Shown here in pieces: positions 1-8,854 of a stretch of 19,167 nucleotides of DNA. This DNA comes from Euperipatoides rowelli (Eukaryota; Onychophora; Udeonychophora; Euonychophora; Peripatopsidae), in NCBI GenBank assembly GCA_003024985.2, contig PXIH01S0018744.1. The stretch is one strand, 5' to 3'. The position numbers and the translations under genes were made by a program. The first letter of the stretch is position 1; the number at the start of each line of letters is the position of its first letter. The notes beneath the pieces were generated by a model that saw only the letters and a program-made list of their open reading frames with translations, was not told the DNA's origin and ran no database searches.

Positions 1-341
1 ATGAATAATATCTAAATAAACATTATATTATGTTTATTTGTTAATACTTTTGAAGGAAAAAAATTGAATTTAATAAAATTATTTTAAATTAATAAGTGAC
101 AATTTCTGTATTTCTGCTACTCCACCCTACTCAATGTTATGGGTATAGTCCAAGGATAACTGCATTGTTTTAAAAGTTAAAAGAGATATAAAAAAAAAAT
201 GCATGTATTCTGAATATCATTTGCTCATCACAGATTTAGTGTTCAATCAATTTTTGATTATTCTCATTTATATATTTATATTTCATCACTCATAGAAATG
301 AATAAGAATACAAAGAGAAGACACAATTAGTATAATGATTA
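1..341. other. AT-rich intergenic stretch
   Basis: I see no coding frame, RNA gene or clear repeat here. It lies just past the poly(A) end of LINE copy 1 (which reads on the minus strand), so it is probably the pre-insertion flank. A target-site duplication cannot be resolved because the flanks are A/T-rich. Confidence 0.5.
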
Positions 342-485
342 TTTTTTTTTAAAGATTTTTATTGTTTTTTATTAAAATTGAAAATATTTACAAAAATAAA
401 ATTCAAATCATTACTTCATTGATTTGTTTTAAACAAATTATAAATCATAAATTTCAAATCTACAAAACTAGATAAGTAAATAATA

Positions 486-839
486 AAGTAAAAGTCCACA
501 AATCCGGACTGCTTGGGGATTTGGGCAGTCTGGATTTTTGGATTTTCCAGATTCTCAGGCAGTATTGTTAAAATTCAAATTAGAAGGAAAAACGAAGATA
601 TGAACAGGTTAAATTTTATTGCAAAATAAAAGTACAACAAGCAATTGAACAAAGAAGTTATTTCATACAAAATAAATATTTAATTTTTGTTTATATAACA
701 AATGGAAACTGTAAGATAGAAAAATATTGAACTATTTGCAGTACTTTTATAATGAATTTTTTCAAAATGGCCACCACTATTGAGTTCCAGATTCTCAGAC
801 AGTCTGGATTTCTGCATCTGGATTTTTGGACTTTTACTG
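486..839. mobile_element. pogo/Tigger-like non-autonomous DNA transposon (MITE), 354 bp
   Basis: The right end, read inward on the minus strand, starts CAGTAAAAGTCCAAAAATCC. The left end, read on the plus strand, starts AAGTAAAAGTCCACAAATCC. These form terminal inverted repeats of about 22-25 bp with few mismatches, flanked by TA on both sides (484-485 and 840-841). A TA target duplication with CAG-starting ends fits the pogo/Tigger branch of Tc1/mariner elements. No transposase frame is present, so it would need help in trans. Inside, a module with CCAGATTCTCAG and CTGGATTTTTGGA occurs near both ends (about 515-562 and 787-831) in direct orientation. The element lies in the 3' UTR of LINE copy 1 and so was inserted after, or was carried by, that LINE. 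The family call is inference from the ends alone. Confidence 0.65.
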
Positions 840-961
840 TAATTACTTCTGAAACTACAATGCAATTATCTATCAATGATAGAAAAGGCACCAAATAATA
901 CACAAGAAGTTGTTATAATCCCTACCTCTTTGTATTCCCTTCCTTATCCCCTTCCCCCTTT

Positions 962-1930
962 TTAACTCATAATACCAATATCCCATAACTCCTGAAACCT
1001 TTTATCTGTCAGGCAAAACAAGTCTTCCTTGTACTCAGGATGCACATCTAACATTATTTTTTACCCAAATGTTCCTTCTCTCAAGTTTTGATATAGTACA
1101 CTACATCTAAGCTTCCATATTGCAAAAGAATACACAAACATAAATTTGTTCATACGGGTATGTAGACCTTTCATGGAATTCCTTCTCCATACTGCTCCTA
1201 AATCATATTTTCCCCAGGCCTTACGAATTAAACAACTCCCGACATTCAAAGCAATAGAACAGTCCTAAAATAAATTGCTCATAGTCTCAACCTCTCCACA
1301 ACCAAGCGGGCAATCAACATTTTTCGTATTAATAATTATAATTTGAAATATTCTTCTTTTATCCGGTAAGATTCCCAAAGAAAATTTTATCACAAAATTC
1401 TGAAAGTTATCTGACACCTGAATTGACAATATTTTCTTTAGGTTTACATGATTATTTTTATGCTGAATTAGGGCTTCATCCCTTTTAAAAAAAGGCAATT
1501 TTGCAAGCCTTCTGTATGATATCTTTGATTCCGCATTCCATATTTTCCTAATGTCATTAAAGACTTGAATCCACCCATACAACAAGGAACTTCTACTCCT
1601 TATCTCCATAAGTAATAAAGTTTTTTAAATTCCCATTTAAATATATTATTATTATAAACAAAGTTATATATAGCAACTCTATTTAGAGTTTTAATTTCTA
1701 TAAGGCCTAGTCCGCCATGCTTATTATCAATTACCACTTTTTGATTAGATAAATATTTATATTTCCCAAAAAATATTGTTTGTGTAATACGATTAAACTT
1801 TTTCACATATTTTCCACTATGTATTACAAAAGGCATACAATATGATATTTTTGAAATAACCAAAGTATTAATTAAACAAATTTGATCAATTTATCCACTT
1901 TTTGCTGCAATTATCCTCTTCCCTATAATC
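962..1930 (-). pseudogene. LINE copy 1 ORF2, thumb and Cys/His C-terminal part
   Basis: Two main frames read on the minus strand. The first (1863 to 1600) has a segment with KHGGLGLIEIKTLN, the typical GGLGL block after the LINE polymerase. The second (1609 to 1265) ends in CPLGCGEVETMSNLF, the start of a C-x3-C...H/N-LF...C zinc-binding-like block. The reading continues from 1249 through AWGKYDLGAVW and RMNKFMFVYSFAIWKLRC, and then after a stop to DVHPEYKEDLFCLTD and a final stop at 962-964. LINE copy 2 has the same order (CPFGCECEESVDHLFWSC, AWGKYGLEIIW, EFKKDLFFLSD, stop at 5643), so the end of ORF2 is well fixed. At least two frameshifts and an in-frame stop make it non-functional. Its role is known only by family: this tail is thought to bind nucleic acid during target-primed reverse transcription. 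Confidence 0.8.
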
Positions 1931-1934
1931 ACCA

Positions 1935-3530
1935 TTTCTTCTAGCTTCTGAGCATTATTATTTCATTCAACAGAGCCCTTTGATTTTGTATTGGAAACGG
2001 AATACCCAAGATATTCTCATGAACACCATTCATTTGTTTACATACTACTACCTTCTTGTTTCTCAAATCATACACATATAATTTACTAAAATTAATAACA
2101 ATCCCTGTCATTTCTCTAAATCGTTCTAATACATTATATACCACAGCGATTTGTCTTTTATTAGAAACCACAAATGTTAATATTGCCAATGTACAAAACT
2201 ACATTCACCCTTGTCAGTTTGTTCGAAATCCAAACTCCAGAAGTACATTCTTTCAACTTGATAAACAGATCAATTAAGTACATGGTATATATGGTAGATG
2301 ACAACAGAGATCCCTGCAACAACCCCTCCCCTAATTTATCACAATGGGAGAACTTATTTTTATTAATCAAATCAATTATTAATTTTGTAGTTTTATTCCA
2401 ACCAATCTTTGTCATTACAACATATTCCAAGTAGGATACATTTACAAACGAAAATGCATTAGTCATATCGATTTTTATCAAATAAAAGTTATTGTTACTT
2501 CTTTCGTGTTCTAGGTTAAAGACTGCATGCAAAAGCATTAATGCTTTTGATATAGGGAACCCTTTAACTCCAAATATTCCATCAGGAATTATATTGTCTA
2601 ACACCATTGCCACTCTATTCAACAATATATTTTTAATCAACTTAATATCGGAATTCATAAGAGAAATAGGTCTATATTTATCAACATCGATATAATCCAA
2701 GACATTTTGTTATTTGGCTTAGGAATCATTTTAATAAATGATACATTATGGTTTACCATCGTTACATTATCCAAGTTTCCTTCAAACATATAGTTCATAT
2801 AAACTAACAAAAACTTCCTTCCACTTAGATTCAATAACTTATAAAAAGTATAGTTTAACCTATCTGGCCTAGGTGAAGCATTGATTCTCGTTGTTTTGGT
2901 GGAATCCTTCAATTCAGCAATTGAAATACTATGATCGAGATGAGAAAGGTCCACATTATCACTCGTTTATTCTTTGAAACCAAAAACCTTTATTTTTCCT
3001 CCACATTATACAATTTCAAACTATTTTTACACCTTTTCCTTTGAAATGCAGCATTAATATCCCTAATAAACAAGGCCTGTGCTGTACGTATGATTTGTAA
3101 ATTATCCGTTATTAGTTCGTTACTAACATTTAAAACATGTATATTTGAAGCTTTTCTTCTCTTCTTTAAATATGTCAACATTCTCCATCTAGTAAAGTTT
3201 TTCGTAACATATTTCCTTCACACACTGAAAGTAAATAAATTTAGTTTGAACTGTATGCAAATACTCATTCCTGTATTTCAGTTTAATTATTTCTTCTTCT
3301 AAAGCATTTTTAATATTAATAAGTTTATCAATCTCAACATTATTTTTTTCCATCTCTATACTTATTTGTTCTTCTGGCTTCTTATTTGTTGTACATTATA
3401 TTCATACGCCCTTTCCTTAAACAATATCCACTTAATAAAAGGGTTTAAATGCAATGAAGTTTGAATTTTACATGTTGAGTCAATCTGATCAAACTCCTTC
3501 ATTATATCCATATTCTACTAAGGGATCATA
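1935..3530 (-). pseudogene. LINE copy 1 ORF2, linker and reverse transcriptase part
   Basis: The linker begins with LNPFIKWILFKERAYEYN, shared with copy 2 (LNPFLKWTFLKAAAYEVG), and includes a basic stretch at 3181 to 2990. The polymerase starts near 2954 with SPRPDRLNYTFYK, then FIKMIPKP, then YRPISLMNSDIKLI. Motif A is LIKIDMTNAFSFVN, with its aspartate at about 2467-2469. Motif B is GLLQGSLLSSTIYTM. Motif C should read YxDD but reads YIGN (2182-2193), so both catalytic aspartates are gone. The thumb follows with MTGIVINFSKLYVYD and ILGIPFPIQN. At least three frame changes separate these blocks. The frame starting at 2700 overlaps the preceding one by a few tens of bases, marking an indel. 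Confidence in the family is high; activity is excluded by the motif C loss and the frameshifts. Confidence 0.85.
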
Positions 3531-3589
3531 CCAACCCTAAAATATTTTCTTTCTTATAATCACTGAATATCGCTACAAATTTTAACATA

Positions 3590-4283
3590 ATGTGATCTGT
3601 AAATGGAATGAAACTATACTCTAATTTATAGTCATTTACTGCAGTAGATCTTACTAATACTCTATCCAAGCGACTGAGAGTTTTTATCTCTCCTAGTGTT
3701 CACTTGCAACAATTTTGTCAGTTCTGCTACATCTATCAAATTAAAGGTATCCATAAATCTGAAATTAACCTTTTCTTTAGTATAGTTTAACCTATAATAT
3801 TAATGATTTATACACCAGTGCTATGGGCACTGGTGTATAAATCATTAATATTATAATCTCCTAAAATAAATACAGTTCCATTATTGTTTTCCAACTACTC
3901 CATCATTATTTTATAAAATGCTGTTCTTTGACCATCAAGTATTGGGATATGCACATTATATACAATCACTAAATCATTTTGATAGTTTAATTTCAAGTTC
4001 ATTATATTTTCTCCAATATTACTAACAGAAACAACTGATGAAAGCAAATGTCTTGAAATCATAATAGCTAAACCTTGCCTATGGGCATTCAAACGATTTC
4101 CATATATTTCATAGTTTTCACCACCGACTGCTACACATTACCATCCTCTATCCTACATCACCTAGTTTCCTGTAAAAGGAGAATATTAGGAAATGATTTA
4201 GTAACATACTTTAAAATAATTCTAGCCTTCCTATACTGATTCAATGTTCTAACATCAATTGAATAGATGGACAATGAAGACAT
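3590..4283 (-). pseudogene. LINE copy 1 ORF2, apurinic-type endonuclease part
   Basis: ORF2 most likely starts at the ATG at 4283-4281, giving MSSLSIYSIDVRTLNQYRKA, which fits the usual start of LINE endonucleases. ILLLQETR follows, carrying the metal-binding glutamate (4167-4169), but a TGA comes right after it. The block at 4092 to 3895 has RQGLAIMISRHL, NIGENIMNLKL and VYNVHIPILDGQRTAFYK. Next comes VFILGDYNIN, the GDxN catalytic motif, and later SLDRVLVRS-like and PFTDHIML, the terminal D-H pair near 3592-3597. Between GDYNIN and the next conserved block (VNFRFMDTFNLID) lies a palindromic patchwork insertion that adds stops and shifts the frame. In life this domain would nick genomic DNA to prime reverse transcription. 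Confidence 0.85.
3793..3855. repeat. perfect inverted repeat, 29-bp arms, 5-bp loop
   Basis: The left arm is 3793-3821 and the right arm 3827-3855, fully complementary, around the loop TATGG (3822-3826). It lies inside the endonuclease frame of LINE copy 1, right after the GDYNIN codons. The inner 27 bp (3819-3845) are identical to 4827-4853 in the zinc-knuckle region of the same element. The adjoining 17 bp (3779-3795) are identical to 2847-2863 in its reverse-transcriptase region. Confidence 0.95.
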
Positions 4284-4379
4284 TTTAAAGCAATCCAAAA
4301 ACTAAGTAATTGATACATCCTTCTTACTTTCAGGCTCTCTATTAACGTTTTCCCCAACGTCATTCTATTCAACAATCCT

Positions 4380-5046
4380 TACCTTATTACTATTTCTGTC
4401 CTCTGGTTCATTATCAATTTTTTGCCATTATCCACAAAAACATTGGCTTTAATTCTCTTGCTCCTTCTTAATACTCTCAATTGTTCTGGGAGGTTTTTAT
4501 TAAATTATTCCTTTGTTACAATAGCAGGGTCTGACTCATCCATTCCTTCATCATCTATTAAGCTTTGCGATCTTAGCGCCACGTTTGCAGCATCTTGCCA
4601 GAGTGTAAAGTTTGGGTCAGGATCTTGCCCCTCCTTTCTTTTTTGTTCCTCTTCCATTTGTTCTGCTTTGTATGATTCTAAATCAATAGTGTGTTTACTT
4701 GAATCATTAGTGTCTCCATTTTCATAATATTCCATCCCCTCATTATGCAATTTCTCAATCTGACTTTCACTAATTTTTTTTTAACAAAATTAGAGTAAAG
4801 CTGCTTCTTATTCCTATCTACACAGTTGCTATGGGCACTGGTGTATAAATCATGACACTTTTTGCATCTTTTATATGTGCACTCCATGGACTTGTTCCCA
4901 ACCTGCCAACATGAAAGACACATGGGTTCTAGTCCTGAAATTGTTAGGAGAACCAAAACTCCACTGATGTTCATTATATGTGGTATCTTTTGAATTTGTA
5001 TCCCTGGTTTCAGGTGAACTTTAATCGTAATTAGGCTAGAAGTAAT
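4380..5046 (-). pseudogene. LINE copy 1 ORF1, C-terminal part with zinc knuckle
   Basis: On the minus strand the frame begins at the junction with copy 2 as TSSLITIKVHLKPG, which lines up with TSSYEVEGEFKEG of LINE copy 3. IQIQKIPHIMNISG and then CLSCWQVGNKSMEC follow: a CCHC knuckle in which the expected histidine (GH in copy 3) is asparagine. A second block has CKKC, then H and C. After this comes a charged stretch (4750 to 4505) rich in Glu and Lys, ending near 4390 with LRVLRRSKRIKANV. The order and spacing match copy 3, so this is the RNA-binding ORF1 protein of the element. It lacks its N-terminal half by 5' truncation and contains frameshifts. Confidence 0.75.
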
Positions 5047-5642
5047 TTTTTTTTATATATTTTTATTAAAATTTAAAAAATATATACAATAAAAAAAGTA
5101 AACATTTTTCTTTTTCTTTCTTCTTATTTCAACCCTTCCCTAAATTAATGCATCAGCAATATATAACATAATCTAAAGAACTCAACATAGAATCTATATA
5201 TTAATACGTGAAGGGAAAACTTTGGATCCCTTTTTAAGCATAAAGGGCGCACGGAGTGTGAGATTTGGTAGAGTTAAAGTTTATATGGAGAGGTAGTGCA
5301 ATGAGCTAAAATTTATATATAAAATTAAAACATTCATTGTTTAGCATTGTGGCGGCTTTTTACAAAGGAGTGGTAACTTTTTACAAAGGAATTTCTTATT
5401 GGTCGAATTTCGACCAACACCGGATTACTAGTACTAATTAATAGACCAATGGACTAAATTTCTGCTCCAAGGACCAATTTTCTCTAAAATTACACAAGTG
5501 ACTATATTCCTTCTTACAGATCCCTTCTTCAAATAATAAAATTTACTTGATTATCCGTTTCCACATTAAAACCAAAAATTCTGATATTTTTTATGAACTT
5601 ATAAACTAATCCAAGTAACTCATAATCTCCCCCCACCAGACA
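5047..5642 (-). other. LINE copy 2 3' UTR
   Basis: This is non-coding sequence between the ORF2 stop and the A-rich end. It is longer than the 3' UTR of copy 1 (about 260 bases without the MITE); I could match only the last 40 bases or so. It contains a 14-bp direct repeat, CTTTTTACAAAGGA, at 5356-5369 and 5377-5390, and an inverted repeat, TTGGTCGA / TCGACCAA, at 5399-5406 and 5410-5417. The middle may therefore be a separate insertion, but I could not define its ends. Confidence 0.55.
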
Positions 5643-6784
5643 TTAGACCATCACTTCCCTTTCCCAAATAACCTGAAATTGTTCATCTGATAAAAAGAAC
5701 AAGTCCTTTTTGAATTCATTGTGAACAAAATTCAACAACTCAGATAAATAGCACTCAGGTTCTAAATTTTGAAATATTGCCTTACATCTTACCCTCCAGA
5801 CATAGTAAAAAAGCACAAAGACAAATTTATGTATTCTCTTAATAATCAATTTTAAGGATTTATTCCTCCATATAATTTCTAACCCATATTTACCCCATGC
5901 ATTTCCAATTACCACAACCATACACCATAAAGCTTTTGGGCATGACCAGAATAAATGATCTACACTCTCTTCACACTCGCACCCAAAGGGGCAATTAACA
6001 TTATATGTCCTTATTATTACAACTTTAAATAACCTCTGTCTGGAGGGGGAAATGTTTAACAAATATTTCACAACAAAATTTTGAAAACACCCTTCTACAT
6101 ATAGATTCTTAACTAGTTTTTGATTAGTCTTCAAATTCCTATAACACAACAGTGATTTTTGGCTCCAAATTGTAAGCTTAGCAATTTTCCTAAATGAAAT
6201 TTTGGAATTAAAGTTCTGGATATTGTTTATTTCCTTGAAAACTTTAATCCACATAGCTAACACAGAGTCGGCACCAAATGAATCATTTTCTACCAACTTA
6301 CGCAATGCAGGGGTATATAAATATTTGAATAGACAAAGTTGTAAATTATTACCTTATTCATAGTCAACAAGTCAATTAAACCCAATCCACCATTCTTTCT
6401 CTGAAGAATTACCTTTGCATTGGACAAAAACTTAAAACCACAAATGATACAGGTTTGAATAATGCTGTTCATTTTTGCATAAGAGATCTGTTAAACAAAA
6501 AAAAAAGGCATATAATAAATAAACGTTGGTATTATCAGAGAATTAATCAATCGCACTCTATCAAGCCATCCGTTAGTATAGAACTTAATTTGCTTAACAA
6601 TGGATTCAATTTCAATTAGTTTTGTAGCCAAAATTTTATTTAAGAGAGTCTTTTTATTCTCTATAGGGAAGGGAATTCCCAAAATAGTTGAGTGGGCTCC
6701 TCTCATCTCTTGAAAAGACATAGGTTTTCTCTCATAAATGTTCCAAACGTATGACTTTTCAAAGTTTATTCTTGAGCCAGACAA
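5643..6784 (-). pseudogene. LINE copy 2 ORF2, thumb and Cys/His C-terminal part
   Basis: Three frames cover this part on the minus strand. The first (6784 to 6491) starts with SGSRINFEKSYVWN, the segment that follows motif C in LINEs, then ILGIPFPIENKKTLLN and WLDRVRLINSLIIPTF. The second (6472 to 6290) has NAKVILQRKNGGLGLIDL. The third (6305 to 5643, 220 codons) runs uninterrupted from MRKLVENDSFGADSVLAMW through CPFGCECEESVDHLFWSC and AWGKYGLEIIW to EREVMV and the natural stop. CPFGC...C...H-LFW-SC is a candidate zinc-binding block. The last frame is the longest open reading frame in the window and aligns along its whole length to the decayed tail of copy 1, so it is a good reference for this family's C-terminus. 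No function apart from the LINE is implied. Confidence 0.85.
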
Positions 6785-7934
6785 ATGCGATGGATTTATT
6801 TCTTATTAACGTTATTATTAATCTCAAGGTATTATTTATTCCTAACACTTTATATAACATGTGCTCCAAATAATCACAGTTGACAAATGTAAATGCATTT
6901 GACATATCTATCTTCATGATATAACAACCAGACCTACTTTTCTTGTTCTTCAAACTGAAAACAGAATGAAGCAACATCAACATATTAGAAATCATTTTAT
7001 CCTTTATGCCAAAAATACCATCAGGAATACTTCTCTCCAGAATAGGATATATCCTTTTCAAGATAATTTTCTGTAACAATTTTTACATTGGTATTCATTA
7101 AAGCAGTGGGTCTTACCTTAGTAATGTCAGTTATATAGGAATCAGTATCTTTCTTTTTAGGAATCATATTTATAAATGCAACATTATGATCCAGCATAGC
7201 TTGATCCGTGATATGTCCCTCAAATAGACAATTCATATGTTCACTTAGAAGAGAGATATCACCAGGAGTTAAACACTTATAAAAAAAATATCCAAGCCGA
7301 TCAGGACCAGTCAAAACTTCTGTCCTAACAGACTTTATCATCTCAATCACCTCATTACTCGTTATTACCTCATTAACACAATCACTATTGTCAATCATTA
7401 AATTTCTGATTTGAAAAATCTATATTTCAAAGGATCACTGAAAACTTTAAAGCTATCAGGAATCCTTTTTCCTATAAATGCCTCCTCCTTTTGCATCAGG
7501 AAATTTGCCTGAGGACCCCTTACAATATCCAAGTCATTTTCCAACAAGAGGTATCCTATTTTCAATACAAAAATATTACCCTCACTTCTCTTCTTTAGCA
7601 ATGAGAGAAGTTTCCACCTTGGGGATGACCTAGAGACATACACTTCCTTTCTACACTAAATAACAGATTTTTTTTTCTCTGTCACCAATAGGTACTCATT
7701 ACGATATCTCAAATTAAGTATAATGTCTGAACTTTCACCTTCATTTAGCATAAAATTTATTTTTTTATAATTTTGAATTATTTCACTAGCAATTAATCTT
7801 TTATTTTCCAATACCTTAGTCACACCTACCTCATAAGCAGCAGCTTTCAGAAATGTCCATTTTAAAAAGGGATTCAAACAATTAATACTCCTAAGACTCT
7901 GAATCAAAGTGCACAAATTTACCTGACTGGTCAT
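6785..7934 (-). pseudogene. LINE copy 2 ORF2, linker and reverse transcriptase with motifs B and C deleted
   Basis: The linker (7934 to 7656, then 7643 to 7398) carries NCLNPFLKWTFLKAAAYEVG and LDIVRGPQANFLMQKEEAF. The polymerase (7398 to 7021) has SNEVIEMIKSVRTEV, GPDRLGYFFYK, FINMIPKKK and VRPTALMNTNVKIV. After a frameshift near 7070 it continues with IPDGIFGIK and motif A, MKIDMSNAFTFVN. After LIITLIRNKSIAF the sequence jumps straight to SGSRINFEKS, which lies beyond motif C. By comparison with copy 1, roughly 100 codons holding motif B and the YxDD motif are missing. Without these a polymerase cannot work, whatever the frameshifts. The junction is at about 6785-6800. Confidence 0.85.
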
Positions 7935-7965
7935 TTTAGGAGTCCAATGAAGAATAAGTCCAGTC

Positions 7966-8605
7966 TTATAATATCATAACGTGATCAGTAAAAGGAACTG
8001 TTTCATACTTAAACTCAAATGTAAACGAAGACATTTCTGAAGTTAACACTCTATCAAGTTGATTACCTGACCTTCGATCATGTCGAGTAACAATATGAGC
8101 CATCCTCTTGAGAATGGCTATATCCACTAAATTGAACTTAACCATAAATGTCCTGTTGCACAATTCTTTACACACTGTATTAATATTATGATCTCCCACA
8201 ATGAATATACTACCAACACAATTCCTTACATATCCAGAAAGAATATCGTAGAATTCAACCCTGACTGGGCAAAATAGGGGCATGAATGTTAAACAAAGAA
8301 ACACAATGACAATTAAAACTCATTTACAAGTACATGATATTTTCACCAACATTATTCACATATGAGTAAAGTGTTTTAATTAGGAAAATTGTGTGAAGGC
8401 TGCATAATGATAAAATCATATTTTTATCTAACAAGGTGTCTTTATATTTTTAATCAGCATTACTGTAGACTTAGTCTTTCTTCGGATGAGAATGTTTCCA
8501 ACTTAGGTAGGATGTTTTCTTTTCTTTTTTTAGATGCTGTCAAGAACATAAACATTTCCTTAGCTAGTGTTAAGTCCCTTATTCTAGTTGCATTAAAATA
8601 TTAGA
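7966..8605 (-). pseudogene. LINE copy 2 ORF2, apurinic-type endonuclease part
   Basis: The N-terminal end is read on the minus strand from about 8590 as NATRIRDLTLAKEMFMFLTA, then ILPKLETFSSEERLSLQ, which corresponds to the LQET block with its catalytic glutamate. After stops and shifts come FLIKTLYSYVNNVGENIMYL and NIHAPILPSQG, matching copy 1 (NIGENIMNL, NVHIPILDGQ). The cleaner frame (8304 to 7966) has IFIVGDHNIN, the GDxN motif, then NQLDRVLTSEM and PFTDHVMIL with the D-H pair at about 7981-7986. Copy 2 shows what the region after GDxNIN looks like without the patchwork insertion of copy 1: it runs directly into TVCKELCNRTF. The plus-strand open frame over 8389-8604 is a shadow of this decayed end. 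Confidence 0.8.
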
Positions 8606-8854
8606 GAGACCTTTTTAATTTAATAATTTATCAACAGAATTTGGAGTTTCAAATTTGACATAAATTTACAATTTTGGCATATTAGAAAAAACACTAGGAA
8701 CAAAATCAATAAAGTTTACAATAATACATCTTGTTGAGTGTGCATCTTTATTTTATTTCATATTTTAACATTTTTATATGAATTTTTAGTTACGGGTAGT
8801 CTGATCACGATTGTGATATCTTCAATTAATAGTGATAGGTGTTAATTGTTGAGC

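Larger units (their letters stand above)
342..5046 (-). mobile_element. LINE copy 1: 5'-truncated L1/Tx1-like non-LTR retrotransposon
   Basis: Read on the minus strand, the order is: end of ORF1 with a zinc knuckle, ORF2 with apurinic-type endonuclease, linker, reverse transcriptase, GGLGLI thumb segment, Cys/His C-terminal domain, stop codon at 962-964, 3' UTR and a terminal A-tract at about 342-350. Stops and frameshifts break every domain, so the copy is dead. The 5' end begins in the middle of ORF1 at about 5046, directly against the A-rich 3' end of LINE copy 2. The last bases (342-385) closely match the last bases of copy 2 (5045-5080), both with TTTTTATTAAAATT on the plus strand, which ties both to one family and fixes the 3' boundary. 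A pogo-like MITE (486-839) sits in the 3' UTR. The assignment to the L1/Tx1 group rests on domain order and motif style only. Confidence 0.85.
5047..8610 (-). mobile_element. LINE copy 2: same family as copy 1, truncated at ORF2 start
   Basis: On the minus strand: endonuclease from about 8605, linker, reverse transcriptase, thumb, Cys/His tail, stop at 5643-5645, 3' UTR of about 590 bases and an A-rich end near 5046. All blocks align to copy 1 in the same order, including LNPFLKW, GPDRLGYFFYK, IPDGIFGIK, MKIDMSNAFTFVN, GIPFPIENKKTLLN, NGGLGLIDL and CPFGCECEESVDHLFWSC. ORF1 is absent: homology stops about at the first residues of ORF2, as expected for 5' truncation. The copy lacks reverse-transcriptase motifs B and C through an internal deletion at about 6785. 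The C-terminal 220-codon frame (6305 to 5643) is still open, so the copy may be younger than copy 1 in that part. Confidence 0.85.

Noticed and set aside
680-903. Two overlapping minus-strand frames
   Set aside because: They lie within the pogo-like MITE and its border and include its inverted-repeat words; no protein motif is visible.
8389-8604. Plus-strand open frame of 71 codons
   Set aside because: The minus strand over the same bases reads as the decayed N-terminus of the copy 2 endonuclease (RIRDLTLAKEMFMFLT, ILPKLETFSSEE), so the plus frame is a shadow.
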